64,000 nt of DNA from Limnobacter parvus (lineage in GTDB: Bacteria; Pseudomonadota; Gammaproteobacteria; Burkholderiales; Burkholderiaceae_B): NCBI RefSeq assembly GCF_024623725.1, contig NZ_JANKHG010000017.1, positions 411,265-475,264 on the forward strand, written 5' to 3'. The notes beneath the pieces are model-generated. The model saw only the letters and a program-made list of their open reading frames with translations. It was not told where the DNA came from and made no database searches. A program made the translations under genes and the position numbers. Below are positions 17,434-27,905 of this stretch, one piece after another (position 1 is the first letter of the stretch; the number at the start of each line of letters is the position of its first letter).

Positions 17434-17698
17434 GCCTAAGCGTGGTTTCCTTTGTCATACAATGACTGTACGGTGCAGCGTGTGGTGGTGTTGCAGCATG
17501 TGTATTCCATATCACCCTGCTCCGCAATTCAATGCGAACTTGCAGCGCTTTCTCAAAAGATTGCTCAACGCCTTGAATTTTCATAGATATCGCTTGAATC
17601 TACTGGCATGCTTCGATTATGCTGCAAGTGTGGTAGCGGTAAAGTAACTACAATTAATAATCGGCGCCATTGTGCCAGCCGAGGCTTGGAAAGATCAA
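17434..17698. other. Gene-free gap between rlmN and rodZ
   Basis: This 265-base stretch holds no credible gene. A 61-codon frame at 17462-17647 has a Cys/Trp-rich product with no family features and no ribosome binding site. Related Burkholderiales carry pilW (type IV pilus biogenesis TPR lipoprotein) here. The region may hold the rodZ promoter, but no clear elements were identified. Confidence 0.4.
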
Positions 17699-18820
17699 AT
17701 GAATGAAAATCGTGCTATGAGCAAAACTGAATCATCAGATGCCAGTGCAGACCAAGACGAAAAACTTGAGCAAAATGTCAGTAGCAACGTTGGTTTAACC
17801 GCCGACAAACATCCTAATCTGACCTTGCTGGAATCTGGTCAAAATCCAGGTGGGATTTTACGCGCCGCTCGCGAAAAAGCTGGTTATTCGCTTAGCGATA
17901 TCAGTGCACAAACAAAAATCAACGAAAAACAACTTTTGGCAATCGAAAGTGGAGATGTTGCCCGTTTGCCGCCCGAAACTTTTGCCAAGGCCTTCATAAA
18001 AAGTTATTGCAAGGCTCTGAAAATTGATGCTGCTCCAGTCATCATGGCATTCGGTTATTCCGAGTCGGGCGTGCACACCAAAGTTGCAAGGCTAGGCCAG
18101 GCTGAAAGTGCGCGAGCTGAGCCTTTTGAGCCGAAAATGCCCAGCAGCTCCAAGCGTCTTTCCTCCTTGAATTTTGACCGAAAATCAGGCAAAAAATCAT
18201 TGAGCTACGGTATTGTTTTGGCTGCAGTTGCTGTCATGTCGGTGTTTTACATCCCCGTGTTCATGTCGAACGAGGACGCGCAGGTCTCAGATTCTGAACC
18301 GCTGGTTTCCGATGAAATTCAAGCCAACGAAGCGCCGACAACTGCATTGGGCTCTGAAATTGAAACACCTATCGCGCCTGAAGGTGCGCCAGATGATTCA
18401 TCGCCCTTGGCGCTTGAAGCGCCAGCCACTGCTGGTGACACTGCAATTTTCCCGGCCTTGCAGCAACCGTCTGGTCCATCTGAGTCACCTGGTACTTCGG
18501 CTCCGGTTGGCCCATCCGCGGCGCCTTTGAACCCGGCAGGTGCACAGTCGCCAGCAGCGGCTGCTCCCACCGATTCGGCGCCCCAAGGCGTGTTGCGTTT
18601 TAAGTTTCAAGAGCAGTCTTGGGTGACCGTTCGTGATGGAAACGACAAAGTATTGATTTCCCAATTAAATGATGGTGGAAGCAATCTTGAAGTTCGTGGG
18701 CAACTCCCCTTCAAGCTGATTGTCGGGAATGCGCAGGCTGTGTCAGTTTCGACCAACGGCAAGCCAGTTGATTTGTCTTCTTCCATTCGCGGAGAAGTGG
18801 CTCGAGTCACTGTCGAATAA
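17699..18820 (+). CDS. rodZ: RodZ-like cytoskeletal helix-turn-helix membrane protein
   Basis: The product is 373 residues. The cytoplasmic helix-turn-helix domain is at about 50-110 (GGILRAAREKAGYSLSDIS and ARLPPETFAKAFIKSYCKAL). A single membrane span lies at about 169-188 (SYGIVLAAVAVMSVFYIPVF). A Pro/Ala/Ser-rich periplasmic linker precedes a C-terminal DUF4115 domain (about 290-373, VLRFKFQEQSWVTVRDGN). RodZ couples MreB filaments to the cell wall machinery and cell shape. The ATG at 17699 has GGAAAG 6-7 bases upstream. A terminator follows directly. Confidence 0.9.
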   Translation: MNENRAMSKTESSDASADQDEKLEQNVSSNVGLTADKHPNLTLLESGQNPGGILRAAREKAGYSLSDISAQTKINEKQLLAIESGDVARLPPETFAKAFIKSYCKALKIDAAPVIMAFGYSESGVHTKVARLGQAESARAEPFEPKMPSSSKRLSSLNFDRKSGKKSLSYGIVLAAVAVMSVFYIPVFMSNEDAQVSDSEPLVSDEIQANEAPTTALGSEIETPIAPEGAPDDSSPLALEAPATAGDTAIFPALQQPSGPSESPGTSAPVGPSAAPLNPAGAQSPAAAAPTDSAPQGVLRFKFQEQSWVTVRDGNDKVLISQLNDGGSNLEVRGQLPFKLIVGNAQAVSVSTNGKPVDLSSSIRGEVARVTVE

Positions 18821-18832
18821 GTTTTAGCAGAA

Positions 18833-18860
18833 GGGGGTGCAAGGCACCCCTCGGTTTTTT
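18833..18860 (+). terminator. Rho-independent terminator after rodZ
   Basis: The stem GGGGTGC / GCACCCC with an AAG loop (18834-18850) is followed by TCGGTTTTTT. It lies 31 bases before the ispG GTG, so ispG may depend on read-through. Confidence 0.8.
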
Positions 18861-18890
18861 GCAACCTGCCTTAATTTCAGAAGTTTTATC

Positions 18891-20138
18891 GTGATACCAA
18901 ACACTCCCCTAAAGCGCCGCCCGACACATCGAGTTGATGTGTGCTGGAAAGAACACGTGGTGTCCATCGGTGGTGGTGCGCCGGTGCTTGTTCAATCCAT
19001 GACCAACACCGACACCGCAGATGCCCTGAATACAGCACTGCAAGTGAAGGCCTTGTATTTGGCGGGTAGCGAAATGGTTCGTATCACGGTGAACAATGAT
19101 GCGTCCGCTGCGGCTGTGCCTTACATTCGCGATCAGCTCGACAAAATGCGAATTCCCGTTCCGCTGGTGGGCGATTTCCATTACAACGGTCATTTGCTGC
19201 TTCAGAAGTATCCAGACTGCGCCAAGGCGCTTTCGAAGTATCGAATCAATCCTGGCAATGTGGGCTCATCGCGTTCCCGAGACGACAACTTTGCCGCGAT
19301 GATTGCCATTGCGGCTGAGCATGACAAACCCGTGCGAATTGGTGTGAATTGGGGCAGTCTGGATCAAAACCTCCTGGCCCGCATGATGGACGAAAACGGT
19401 CAGAAAGCCGAGCCACTTCCGGCGCAGCAATTGATGTACCAGGCGCTGATTGAATCGGCGGTAAGCAGCGCCCACAAAGCCGTGGAGCTTGGTTTGCCAG
19501 CCAATAAAATAGTGCTTTCGTGCAAGGTTAGCCAGGTTCAGGACTTGATCGCGGTGTACCGCGAACTGGCCTGTCGCAGCGAGTTTCCACTGCATTTGGG
19601 TTTGACCGAGGCCGGCATGGGTACCAAAGGCATTGTGGCCTCTACTGCAGCCTTGGCGGTTTTAATGCAAGAAGGGATTGGTGACACCATTCGTGTTTCA
19701 CTTACCCCCGAACCCAATGGGGACCGCTGCAAGGAAGTGCTGGTCGGCCAGGAAATCTTGCAGTCCTTGGGCTTACGGGCTTTTACCCCACAGGTTATTG
19801 CCTGCCCAGGTTGTGGTCGCACCACCAGCACTGTATTTCAGGAATTGGCAGATCAAATTCAAACCTACCTACGTGATCAAATGCCCATCTGGAAAAATCA
19901 GTATGTGGGCGTTGAAGAAATGAAAGTAGCGGTGATGGGTTGCGTGGTCAATGGCCCTGGTGAAAGCAAGCACGCTGACATCGGAATTTCATTGCCGGGG
20001 ACAGGCGAGGCACCCTCTGCGCCCGTATTTTTGGATGGGAAGCGCACTGTTACCCTGAAGGGCGAGAACATTGCCCAGGAATTTCAGGCGATTGTGCAGC
20101 GTTATGTCGAGCAAAGGTACGCTGGCGCCGATAAGTAA
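18891..20138 (+). CDS. ispG: 4-hydroxy-3-methylbut-2-enyl diphosphate synthase
   Basis: The product is 415 residues and reduces MEcPP to HMBPP in the MEP isoprenoid pathway using a 4Fe-4S cluster. The cluster ligands are visible: C305 and C308 (ACPGCGRT), C351 and the glutamate ligand E358 (GCVVNGPGE). The N-terminal TIM barrel has [13 protein letters not shown] and GDFHYNGH. It is the longer, insertion-carrying form found in proteobacteria. The frame opens at 18837, but the GTG at 18891 ([13 protein letters not shown]) matches family starts; the ribosome binding site is weak (AGAAG). Confidence 0.95.
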   Translation: MIPNTPLKRRPTHRVDVCWKEHVVSIGGGAPVLVQSMTNTDTADALNTALQVKALYLAGSEMVRITVNNDASAAAVPYIRDQLDKMRIPVPLVGDFHYNGHLLLQKYPDCAKALSKYRINPGNVGSSRSRDDNFAAMIAIAAEHDKPVRIGVNWGSLDQNLLARMMDENGQKAEPLPAQQLMYQALIESAVSSAHKAVELGLPANKIVLSCKVSQVQDLIAVYRELACRSEFPLHLGLTEAGMGTKGIVASTAALAVLMQEGIGDTIRVSLTPEPNGDRCKEVLVGQEILQSLGLRAFTPQVIACPGCGRTTSTVFQELADQIQTYLRDQMPIWKNQYVGVEEMKVAVMGCVVNGPGESKHADIGISLPGTGEAPSAPVFLDGKRTVTLKGENIAQEFQAIVQRYVEQRYAGADK

Positions 20139-20188
20139 GCCAAGAATAGGCGACAATACCCGGTTGAGAAATAAAGATAATAGTGTCA

Positions 20189-21514
20189 ATGAGTCATCCT
20201 GAGTCGCCGGAACAATCCAAAGCCAAGAAACAACCCCGACTTCAATCCGTCAAGGGGATGAACGATGTATTGCCCGTCGAGGGTATTCATTGGGAAAACC
20301 TGGAAGTGATGCTGCGCGAGTGGTTGACTTCGTATGGCTATCGCTTGATCAAAACCCCTGTACTGGAGCCTACGTCGCTATTTCGCAGGGGCATTGGTGA
20401 GGTCACCGACATTGTTGAAAAAGAAATGTTCAGCTTTGTGGATCGTTTAAACGGCGACGAATTAACTCTTCGCCCTGAATTCACGGCGGGTATTGCGCGT
20501 GCCACCATTCAGCACAATTTGACGTATGCAGCGCCACAGCGGGTTTATTCCATGGGGCCAGTGTTTCGCCACGAGCGCCCACAGCGCGGCCGTTACCGCC
20601 AGTTTCACCAGCTTGATGTAGAAGCGCTTGGTTTTGGTGGTCCCGACATTGATGCTGAACTGATCGTGATGCTGTCACGCCTGTGGCGTGAAATGGGGCT
20701 GGAAGACGTGCGCTTGGAAATCAATTGCCTGGGTGAGGCTCCTGAGCGTTTGGCCCATCGACAAGCCCTGATTGCGTATTTTGAGCAACACACCGAATTA
20801 CTGGATGAAGACGCCAAGCGCCGCTTGCACACAAACCCATTGCGTATTTTGGACACCAAAAACCCGACCATGCAAGACATGGTGAACAATGCGCCACGTT
20901 TGTCTGAATTTTTAGGTGCCGAGTCGCTGGCGCATTACCAGGGCGTGAAGCGTTTGCTCGACGATGCCGGCGTGCGCTACATCGAAAAACCGCGACTGGT
21001 TCGCGGGCTCGACTATTACAATTTGACCGTGTTTGAATGGATCACCGATGCTTTGGGAACCCAAGGCACCATTTGCGGCGGTGGCCGCTACGACGGCTTG
21101 ATCGAAATTCTGGGCGGTAAGCCCACTCCGGCAATCGGATTTGCAATTGGCCTGGAACGTTTGCTCGAGTTGTATCTCGAAGTGAATCAGCCCGATGATG
21201 TGGCTGATCTGGATGTGTATGTGGTGCATCAGGGCGAGGGCACCTCACGCCGTGCGTTCACCTTGGCTGAAGAACTTCGCGATGCTGGATTTGCCGTGGT
21301 GTTGCATGCAGGTGGTGGCGGGTTTAAAAGCCAAATGAAACGTGCCGATGGTAGCGGGGCCGCTGTGGCCGTTATTCTGGGCGAAAATGAATTGAATGCT
21401 GGCACTGCAGCAGTGAAAGTTCTGCGCGGTGAAAGCAAGCAGGAAGAATTCAAACAAGAGGGATTGGCCGAAGCCATTTTCGGTCTGCTTTACGGAGAAG
21501 GAGAGGAGTCTTGA
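20189..21514 (+). CDS. hisS: Histidyl-tRNA synthetase
   Basis: The product is about 441 residues, a class II synthetase. Motif 2 is [16 protein letters not shown]; the histidine-specific loops are [15 protein letters not shown] and CGGGRYDGL; motif 3 is [12 protein letters not shown]. The anticodon-binding domain occupies the C-terminus. The N-terminus starts with a short polar leader before [15 protein letters not shown] 20189 or GTG 20183 could start translation; neither has a good ribosome binding site. The stop overlaps the TTG of the next gene. Confidence 0.96.
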   Translation: MSHPESPEQSKAKKQPRLQSVKGMNDVLPVEGIHWENLEVMLREWLTSYGYRLIKTPVLEPTSLFRRGIGEVTDIVEKEMFSFVDRLNGDELTLRPEFTAGIARATIQHNLTYAAPQRVYSMGPVFRHERPQRGRYRQFHQLDVEALGFGGPDIDAELIVMLSRLWREMGLEDVRLEINCLGEAPERLAHRQALIAYFEQHTELLDEDAKRRLHTNPLRILDTKNPTMQDMVNNAPRLSEFLGAESLAHYQGVKRLLDDAGVRYIEKPRLVRGLDYYNLTVFEWITDALGTQGTICGGGRYDGLIEILGGKPTPAIGFAIGLERLLELYLEVNQPDDVADLDVYVVHQGEGTSRRAFTLAEELRDAGFAVVLHAGGGGFKSQMKRADGSGAAVAVILGENELNAGTAAVKVLRGESKQEEFKQEGLAEAIFGLLYGEGEES

Positions 21515-22161
21515 GTCGATACAGCCTTGAGGAACAAGAACAACTGGCCAGTTTGAAATCTTTCTGGGACAAGTATGGCAGTTTCATTCTGACCGTACTA
21601 ATTCTGGTGTTCGGTGCCTTCGCCATCCACAATGGTTGGAAGTGGTGGCAAGCGCGCCAGTCGACTGATGCTGTGCTGGTGTACGAGCAATTGGAAGCAG
21701 CCACACGCGAAGGCAATTTGGACCTTGTTGGGGAAATCAACAAAACCCTGATTGAAGAACATGCTGGCTCACAATACGCGCAGCGTGGAGCCTTGATTTC
21801 CGCAAAGGCTTATTTCGATGAAGGCAAGTTGGATGAAGCCAAGGCCGCACTGCAGTGGGCGGCCGAAGAGGCCAAGCTCGACGAATATGCAGCCACAGCA
21901 CGTTTGATGTTGAGCGCTATTTTGATCGAGCAATCTGATTTTGAGGGTGCCAAGGCAGCCTTGAATGAAAGTTATCCGGGCTTTGAAGGTTTGTTTCATG
22001 ATCGTTTGGGTGATTTGGCCCTTGCGCAGAAAGACATTGCCACAGCACGAAAAGAGTATGAATTGGCCCAAAGCACCATTCAAGCTGACAGCCCATGGAA
22101 GCAAGTGATTGAGCGCAAGATCAGTGCCTTGCCCAAAACTGGAGACCAAGTTAATGAGTGA
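21511..22161 (+). CDS. YfgM-like membrane-anchored TPR protein
   Basis: The product is 216 residues. A short cytoplasmic N-terminus precedes one membrane span at about 23-41 ([19 protein letters not shown]), followed by TPR-like helices in the periplasm ([20 protein letters not shown]). This is the YfgM (UPF0070) family, which in E. coli associates with PpiD and the Sec translocon as a periplasmic chaperone. The TTG start at 21511 overlaps the hisS stop by four bases and has GGAGAGGAG upstream. The hisS-yfgM-bamB-der order supports the call. Confidence 0.88.
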   Translation: MSRYSLEEQEQLASLKSFWDKYGSFILTVLILVFGAFAIHNGWKWWQARQSTDAVLVYEQLEAATREGNLDLVGEINKTLIEEHAGSQYAQRGALISAKAYFDEGKLDEAKAALQWAAEEAKLDEYAATARLMLSAILIEQSDFEGAKAALNESYPGFEGLFHDRLGDLALAQKDIATARKEYELAQSTIQADSPWKQVIERKISALPKTGDQVNE

Positions 22162-23332
22162 ACGAATGAATCAAGCCGCCAAATTCACAGCGGCATTCGC
22201 GTTGCTGGCTCTGCTGGGCGGTTGCTCGACCATCAGCTCAACAATGAGCAATTTAAACCCCTTTGGCGGCAATGCTGTGAAACCGGCTGCACTACAAGAT
22301 TTCACGCCGCAAATTAAAGTGACCAACGTGTGGTCTGTGGATGTGGGTGATTCCAAGCAAGGTAATTTCGTGCCTGTGTTGCTCGAATCCACCGTGTATG
22401 CAGCCTCCGAAGAAGGCCAGTTGGTCGCCATTGACAAAGCCACTGGCAAAATCAAGTGGAAAGTGAAGGTGGGCTCGAAATTGAAAGCGGGTGTGGCTGC
22501 CACATTGGATGCGGTTGCTGTAATCGACGTGAACAACAATTTGATAGCGTTTGACGCGAACGGCAAGCAAATTTGGCAGACTGGTGTGGGTGCTGACGTA
22601 AGCAGCGTACCCATTGGCGCTGCCGGTACAATTCTTGTGCGCAGTATTGATTTTTCGGTGATAGCGTACTCATCGTCAAATGGTGCGCAGCGCTGGAAGT
22701 ACTCCCGTCAGCTTCCGCCGCTTACGCTGCGAGTCAATACACCAGTTGATGTGAACAATGCTCGCGTGTATGCCGGTTTTCCCGGCGGGCGTCTGGTTGC
22801 ACTTGATTTGAATTCTGGCACTGTGTCTTGGGAAGGAACACTGGCTTCGCCTTCGGGTACGACCGAGATTGAAAGGATTACCGACGTGACCGGCACCCCG
22901 ATTTATAATTTCCGGGAGGTATGCGCCGCTGCTTTCCAGGGCAAACTGGGTTGTTTGGATTCCGTCAGCGCACGCCCCGTCTGGACTGTTGATTTTTCAG
23001 CACCCAATGGCGCGTCTGTGGATGATCGCTACATGATTGCACCCAACGAGTTGGGAAATATGTTTGCTTTCTCCCGCAGCGGTGGAAAACAAGTTTGGCG
23101 TATCGAAACCTTCCAGCGTCGCTTGCCGACCACCCCGACCGTCATTGGTCGAGCTGTGGCTGTGGGCGATTTTGATGGGTATTTGCATTTCATTGAAAGA
23201 GACACAGGCAAAACCATTGCGCGAACGAAAGTGGGTTCAACCGCTTTTGCAAGCCAGCCTGTGGCTGCAGACACCGATGCCTTGATTGTGCAGTCGCGTG
23301 GCGGCAGTGTGGCCCTGATATCTGTCCAGTAA
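22154..23332 (+). CDS. bamB: Outer membrane assembly lipoprotein BamB
   Basis: The product is 392 residues. A signal peptide ends with lipobox LLGGC (C24). The mature protein is an eight-bladed PQQ/WD40-like propeller, shown by repeats such as GQLVAIDKATGKIKWKVKVG, NNLIAFDANGKQIWQTGVG and GRLVALDLNSGTVSWEG. BamB is a BAM complex partner that helps insert beta-barrel proteins. The ATG at 22154 overlaps the upstream stop and has GGAG 9 bases before it; ATG 22166 is an alternative. Confidence 0.94.
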   Translation: MSERMNQAAKFTAAFALLALLGGCSTISSTMSNLNPFGGNAVKPAALQDFTPQIKVTNVWSVDVGDSKQGNFVPVLLESTVYAASEEGQLVAIDKATGKIKWKVKVGSKLKAGVAATLDAVAVIDVNNNLIAFDANGKQIWQTGVGADVSSVPIGAAGTILVRSIDFSVIAYSSSNGAQRWKYSRQLPPLTLRVNTPVDVNNARVYAGFPGGRLVALDLNSGTVSWEGTLASPSGTTEIERITDVTGTPIYNFREVCAAAFQGKLGCLDSVSARPVWTVDFSAPNGASVDDRYMIAPNELGNMFAFSRSGGKQVWRIETFQRRLPTTPTVIGRAVAVGDFDGYLHFIERDTGKTIARTKVGSTAFASQPVAADTDALIVQSRGGSVALISVQ

Positions 23333-23342
23333 AAAGTAAAAC

Positions 23343-24668
23343 ATGAAACCTGTCATTGCCCTGGTTGGGCGCCCAAACGTGGGTAAGTCCACATTGTTCA
23401 ATCGCTTGACCCGAACAAGAGACGCCCTGGTGGCCAACCAGCCTGGCTTAACCCGCGATCGCCACTACGGTTTGGGTCGCCTCGGCCCACGTGAATACCT
23501 GGTGGTCGATACAGGTGGTTTGGAACCCGTGGCCAAAGACGGCATTTATGCAGAAATGGCCAAGCAAAGCCGACAGGCAATTGTTGAATCCGATTTGGTG
23601 TTGTTTCTTGTTGATGGCCGCCAGGGCGTTACGCCTCACGACCATGTGATTGCAGCCGAGCTTCGAAAAGCCAAGCGAGATGTAATCCTGGTGGTTAACA
23701 AGACCGAAGGCTATACACACTCAATGGCTGCAGCCGACTTTTTCGAGTTGGGGTTGGGTGAACCTGAAACCATTTCTGCAAGCCATGGAGATGGCGTCCG
23801 TCAGTTAATGGATATTGCCTGCGAAAAGCTGCCTGTTCTACCTGAAGATGAAGAAGGCGGCCGACGCATCAAAGTGGCCATTGCCGGGCGTCCGAATGTG
23901 GGCAAGTCGACCATGGTGAACACCTTGCTGGGCGAAGAACGCGTAATTGCATTCGATTTACCTGGCACCACCCGCGACAGTATTTACATCGACTTCGAGC
24001 GTAACGACAAGCCGTACACCCTTATTGACACCGCTGGTTTACGTAAACGCGGCAAGGTGTTTGAGTCAGTTGAAAAGTTTTCGGTGATCAAGACACTCCA
24101 AGCGATTGAAGACGCCAATGTAGTTATTTTGATGCTGGATGCCCAGCAAGACATTTCCGATCAAGACGCTTCGATTGCTGGTTTTATTGTTGAGGCAGGG
24201 CGTTCGCTGGTATTGGCGGTGAACAAATGGGACAGCCTGGATGATTACCGCAAGGAACGTATCAAGGCTGAAGTAGGGCGCAAACTGACATTTCTGAGTT
24301 ATGCCAAGTTTCATTATGTGTCGGCCACCAAGCCATTCGGCATTGCCGCCATGATGAAGTCGGTGGATGAAGCGCACGCAGCAGCGTTCGCCAAACTGTC
24401 TACACCCAAACTGACACGCTTGATTCAAGAGTGTGTAGAGCATCAACAACCTCCACGCAAGGGCATATTCCGGCCCAAGCTTCGCTACGCCCATCAAGGC
24501 GGGCAGAATCCGCCCATCGTAATTGTGCACGGTACGGCTTTGGATGCCATCCCAGACAACTACAAGCGTTATCTGGAAACCCGTATTCGCGACCGATTCA
24601 AGTTAGACGGTACGCCGCTTCGAGTTGAATTCCGAAGCAACGTGAACCCGTTCGACAAGAAAGATTAA
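23343..24668 (+). CDS. der: Ribosome biogenesis GTPase Der (EngA)
   Basis: The product is 441 residues with two tandem GTPase domains and a C-terminal KH-like domain. Both P-loops read GRPNVGKST (about residues 8-16 and 180-188); the G3 motifs are DTGGL and DTAGL, and NKTEG and NKWDS are the guanine-binding motifs. It acts in 50S subunit maturation. It begins 10 bases after bamB. In relatives hfq and hflX follow; here the next gene is on the opposite strand and overlaps the der stop. Confidence 0.97.
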   Translation: MKPVIALVGRPNVGKSTLFNRLTRTRDALVANQPGLTRDRHYGLGRLGPREYLVVDTGGLEPVAKDGIYAEMAKQSRQAIVESDLVLFLVDGRQGVTPHDHVIAAELRKAKRDVILVVNKTEGYTHSMAAADFFELGLGEPETISASHGDGVRQLMDIACEKLPVLPEDEEGGRRIKVAIAGRPNVGKSTMVNTLLGEERVIAFDLPGTTRDSIYIDFERNDKPYTLIDTAGLRKRGKVFESVEKFSVIKTLQAIEDANVVILMLDAQQDISDQDASIAGFIVEAGRSLVLAVNKWDSLDDYRKERIKAEVGRKLTFLSYAKFHYVSATKPFGIAAMMKSVDEAHAAAFAKLSTPKLTRLIQECVEHQQPPRKGIFRPKLRYAHQGGQNPPIVIVHGTALDAIPDNYKRYLETRIRDRFKLDGTPLRVEFRSNVNPFDKKD

Positions 24669-24979
24669 AACGGAATTTTTCTCGTCAAAATGTCTTTGTA
24701 CATCACCCAGTCGCCCATGAAGCTGTAAAGCGGGTATTTGAAAGTGGCAGGGCGATTTTTCTCAAAGAAAAAATGCCCCACCCAAGCAAATGCATAACCC
24801 ACCAACAAACCATAAAGCAGCCAAATTGGCTGACCGGTTGTCAGCAATTTGAACAGGCAAATCAAGGCCAGGGTCGAGCCCACAAAATGAAGGCGTCGGC
24901 AGATAAGATTTGTGTGTTCAGCCAGGTAAAATGGGTAAAAGTCAGCGAAAGTTTGAAATCTGTTTCCTGTTTTTGGCAT
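24665..24979 (-). CDS. Mpo1-like/DUF962 membrane protein
   Basis: The product is 104 residues and matches the DUF962 (YGL010w/Mpo1-like) pattern: [24 protein letters not shown], two or three hydrophobic segments, and [24 protein letters not shown]. Yeast Mpo1 is a dioxygenase for 2-hydroxy fatty acids; the His-containing motifs NLICRRLHF and [10 protein letters not shown] fit, but a bacterial role is unproven. It is a single gene converging on der with a four-base overlap. It occupies the place of hfq in related genomes. Confidence 0.8.
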   Translation of the reverse strand: MPKTGNRFQTFADFYPFYLAEHTNLICRRLHFVGSTLALICLFKLLTTGQPIWLLYGLLVGYAFAWVGHFFFEKNRPATFKYPLYSFMGDWVMYKDILTRKIPF

Positions 24980-25064
24980 GAATGTGTCTCCTGTTCTTCA
25001 TTTTTAGTCTTCATAGTTTACATCTCCTGCCGCTTCAGGCCTGCATTTGCCCAAAAATTTTGAC

Positions 25065-25092
25065 TTGAAAGCTGCGCCATTTCGGGTAGGAT
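25065..25092 (+). promoter_or_regulatory. Candidate promoter for the CBS-domain gene
   Basis: TTGAAA (25065-25070), a 16-base spacer and TAGGAT (25087-25092) lie upstream of the strong AGGAGG site at 25120-25125. The -10 has one mismatch from TATGAT-type hexamers, so the call is moderate. Confidence 0.4.
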
Positions 25093-25131
25093 GAATAAAA
25101 ACCATCACAAGAAGAACCTAGGAGGTTTGCG

Positions 25132-25605
25132 ATGCAAGTTAAAGAAGTCCTGCGGGTGAAAGGCAATACACTGTTCACTGTCACGCCCGAAACGAATTTG
25201 TCTGATTGTGTAGTGACCATGGCCGATCACGACGTGGGCTCTTTGGTTGTAATGGACAAGGGTGAGCTGGTAGGCATTGTTACCTTCCGAGAAGTTATCC
25301 GCGTGCTGGCCAAGCGCCAAAAAGAGCATCGCACAGGACCCACGCCACCGGTAGCGGAAATCGTTGTTCGCGAGGTCATGAACCCCGAGCCCACTGTGGC
25401 CACGTTGACCATGGAAGTGGACAGCCTTCGCAAACTCATGCTTGAGAATCACCAGCGCTATTTGCCAGTCATGGACGGTAACACCCTTTGCGGAGTGATT
25501 TCTTTTCACGACGTGGCCAAAGCCGTACTGGAAGAGCAGGGTTTCGAGAACAAAATGTTGAAAGGCTACATTCGTGACTGGCCCATGGAAGAAAGCAGCA
25601 ACTGA
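25132..25605 (+). CDS. CBS-domain pair protein
   Basis: The product is 157 residues, almost entirely two CBS motifs: the first at about 5-65 (TVTPETNLSDCVVTMADHDV and GELVGIVTFREVIRVL), the second at about 82-142 (VREVMNPEPTVATLTMEVDS and NTLCGVISFHDVAKAVLEE). Such stand-alone pairs bind adenosine nucleotides and regulate partners; the target here is unknown. AGGAGG lies 6 bases upstream of the ATG, unusually strong for this window, which suggests high expression. It stands alone between the Mpo1-like gene and an FAD oxidoreductase on the same strand. Confidence 0.88.
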   Translation: MQVKEVLRVKGNTLFTVTPETNLSDCVVTMADHDVGSLVVMDKGELVGIVTFREVIRVLAKRQKEHRTGPTPPVAEIVVREVMNPEPTVATLTMEVDSLRKLMLENHQRYLPVMDGNTLCGVISFHDVAKAVLEEQGFENKMLKGYIRDWPMEESSN

Positions 25606-25637
25606 TTGACTATGAAGATCAGTACAGGTGGTTTGAA

Positions 25638-26666
25638 ATGACTAAACGAGTCGCAATAGTTGGTGCAGGTGTATCTGGCTTGGCATGCGCCCGTGAATTG
25701 GCGCATCAAGGACACGAGGTCGTAGTTTTTGAGAAAAGTCGAGGGCCAGGCGGACGCATGCCCACGCGTTGGTTAAACCGCGATGTAAGCCCGCCGCTTG
25801 GGTTTGATCATGGCACTCAATATTTTCAGGCCTCCACGCCCGCATTTGTTCATCTGATTGAGCAGGCTCAAAGCGCCGGGGCCGTTGCGCCATGGGCTGG
25901 CCTTGTTGTAAATCTTGCTTACGGTGTTTCTTCGCCGCATGCCAGCAATACCACCCGCTTGGTGGGCACGCCAGGTATGGCAAGCTTGGGACGTTTCATG
26001 GCGCACGGCTTGGATGTGCGTTTGCAATGCCGTGTGGCTGGTGTGGCGCGAATCGATGGTCAGTATCAGCTCACCTTGCATTTGGCCGACGGCACAGTTC
26101 GTGTGGAATCGGGCTTTGATGCGGTGGCTTGTGCCATACCTGCTGAACAGGTGGTGCCATTGTTTGAAGCCGTTCACCCCCCACTTGCCAGTTTGGCTGC
26201 AGGCATTCAATCCAACGTGACCTGGTCGGTCATGTTAACGCCACGTGAAGTGGTGAAAGTCGACTTCGACGGTGCTTTCGTGGTGGACAGCCCGCTGGGC
26301 TGGATTTGCAGGGATTCTTCGAAGCCGGGCCGCGCCATGGGAGACCGTTGGATGCTGCAGGCCACAGCCGATTGGTCGCGCCAGCACCAAGATTATGCGC
26401 CCGAAGAGGTCGGCAAAATGTTGATGGATGTGTTTAGCAATGTGACGGGGCAGCTTGTGGAAGAGCCCTTGTCTGTTACCGCGCACCGCTGGCTGTATTC
26501 CCTGCCCAGTAACCCTGTGGGCGTGCCTTGTTATTTTAGCGAGGAGCATATGCTGGGCGCCTGTGGCGACTGGTTGACTGGTGCCCGTGTGGAAGATGCT
26601 TTTTTAAGCGGCCACACGCTGGGTAATCAGTTGTTGAATGCACTGGACACCACGCTGATTCAGTAG
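25638..26666 (+). CDS. FAD-dependent oxidoreductase (amine oxidase/renalase-like)
   Basis: The product is 342 residues. The N-terminal Rossmann dinucleotide motif is VAIVGAGVSGLACARELAHQG, then FEKSRGPGGRMPTRW (the GG-doublet motif of amine-oxidase-fold enzymes) and FDHGTQYF. The C-terminal FAD motif appears as LGACGDWLTGARVEDAFLSG. This is the renalase-like family common in proteobacteria; the substrate is unknown. It begins 32 bases after the CBS gene and may be co-transcribed. The stretch 26667-26759 before aroC shows no clear promoter. Confidence 0.85.
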   Translation: MTKRVAIVGAGVSGLACARELAHQGHEVVVFEKSRGPGGRMPTRWLNRDVSPPLGFDHGTQYFQASTPAFVHLIEQAQSAGAVAPWAGLVVNLAYGVSSPHASNTTRLVGTPGMASLGRFMAHGLDVRLQCRVAGVARIDGQYQLTLHLADGTVRVESGFDAVACAIPAEQVVPLFEAVHPPLASLAAGIQSNVTWSVMLTPREVVKVDFDGAFVVDSPLGWICRDSSKPGRAMGDRWMLQATADWSRQHQDYAPEEVGKMLMDVFSNVTGQLVEEPLSVTAHRWLYSLPSNPVGVPCYFSEEHMLGACGDWLTGARVEDAFLSGHTLGNQLLNALDTTLIQ

Positions 26667-26759
26667 CAACTTGGTTGGAATTGAGCAAGCTCAACGCCCG
26701 TGCCGCTCAGGTGCGGGATATTCCGATAAAATAACGTTTTGCACAACGAGTGAACGCGC

Positions 26760-27866
26760 ATGTCCGGAAGCAGCCTGGGTCGCCTATTTGTAGTCAGTAA
26801 TTTTGGGGAAAGCCACGGACCTGCCATTGGTTGTGTTGTAGACGGCTGCCCACCCGGATTGCCCCTGACTGCGGCCGATTTGCAAGCCGACCTGGATCGA
26901 CGCAAGCCCGGTACCTCGCGCCATGTTACTCAGCGTCAGGAAGAGGATCAGGTTGAAATTCTTTCAGGTGTGTTTGAAGGAGTTACAACCGGTGCGCCGA
27001 TAGGCTTGTTGATTCGCAACCAGGACCAGCGAAGCAAAGATTACGGCAACATCGTCGATACCTTCCGCCCAGGGCATGCAGATTACACTTACTGGCACAA
27101 ATACGGCATTCGCGATTATCGCGGTGGTGGCCGTTCTTCAGCAAGAATGACCGCACCCATGGTGGCGGCAGGTGCAATTGCCAAAAAGTGGCTGGCTACC
27201 AATTTGGGTGTCCAGATTCGTGGTTGCATGACACAAATTGGCGAAGTGGAAATTCCTTTCTCGAATTGGGATGACGTACACACCAACCCGTTTTTCGCGC
27301 CCAACAATTCCAAGGTCGCAGAACTCGAGGCTTACATGGACGCGCTTCGGAAGTCGGGTGATTCATGCGGTGCGGGTTTGCGCGTGCAAGCCACTGGCGT
27401 GCCTGTGGGTTTGGGTTCCCCTTTGTACGACAAGCTCGATGCCGACATCGCCCACGCCATGATGAGCATCAACGCTGTGAAAGGTGTGGAAATTGGCGCG
27501 GGTTTTGGCTGCATTGCTCAGAAAGGTTCCGAGCATGGCGACGAAATGCTGCTTGAGGGCTTTGGCTCGAATCATGCGGGTGGCATTTTAGGCGGCATTT
27601 CTACAGGGCAAGACATTGAAGTACGCATGGCCATCAAGCCCACTTCAAGCATTCGATTGCCCAGAAAGTCGATTGACAAGGCGGGCAATCCCATCGAGGT
27701 TGAAACCTATGGTCGCCATGACCCGTGTGTGGGCATTCGCGCCACGCCTATTGCTGAAGCCATGTTGGCCTTGGTCATTATGGACCACCTGTTGATGCAT
27801 CGCGCCCAGTGTGCTGATGTGAAAGTGGACACGCCACAAATTCCACCCGGTACTTCCAACTATTGA
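26760..27866 (+). CDS. aroC: Chorismate synthase
   Basis: The product is 368 residues and catalyses the last step of the shikimate pathway, turning EPSP into chorismate with reduced FMN. The three family signatures are present: [36 protein letters not shown] and [17 protein letters not shown]. The length is normal and the ATG at 26760 gives the standard [20 protein letters not shown] start. Chorismate feeds the trp genes further along this window. The MFS gene follows 39 bases later. Confidence 0.97.
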   Translation: MSGSSLGRLFVVSNFGESHGPAIGCVVDGCPPGLPLTAADLQADLDRRKPGTSRHVTQRQEEDQVEILSGVFEGVTTGAPIGLLIRNQDQRSKDYGNIVDTFRPGHADYTYWHKYGIRDYRGGGRSSARMTAPMVAAGAIAKKWLATNLGVQIRGCMTQIGEVEIPFSNWDDVHTNPFFAPNNSKVAELEAYMDALRKSGDSCGAGLRVQATGVPVGLGSPLYDKLDADIAHAMMSINAVKGVEIGAGFGCIAQKGSEHGDEMLLEGFGSNHAGGILGGISTGQDIEVRMAIKPTSSIRLPRKSIDKAGNPIEVETYGRHDPCVGIRATPIAEAMLALVIMDHLLMHRAQCADVKVDTPQIPPGTSNY

Positions 27867-27905
27867 TCTTTCACACAGTGTTTCTCCACTGAGACAGGCG
27901 GGCAT

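Noticed and set aside
17462-17647. 61-codon frame between rlmN and rodZ
   Set aside because: No ribosome binding site, Cys/Trp-rich random-looking product, no similarity to PilW.
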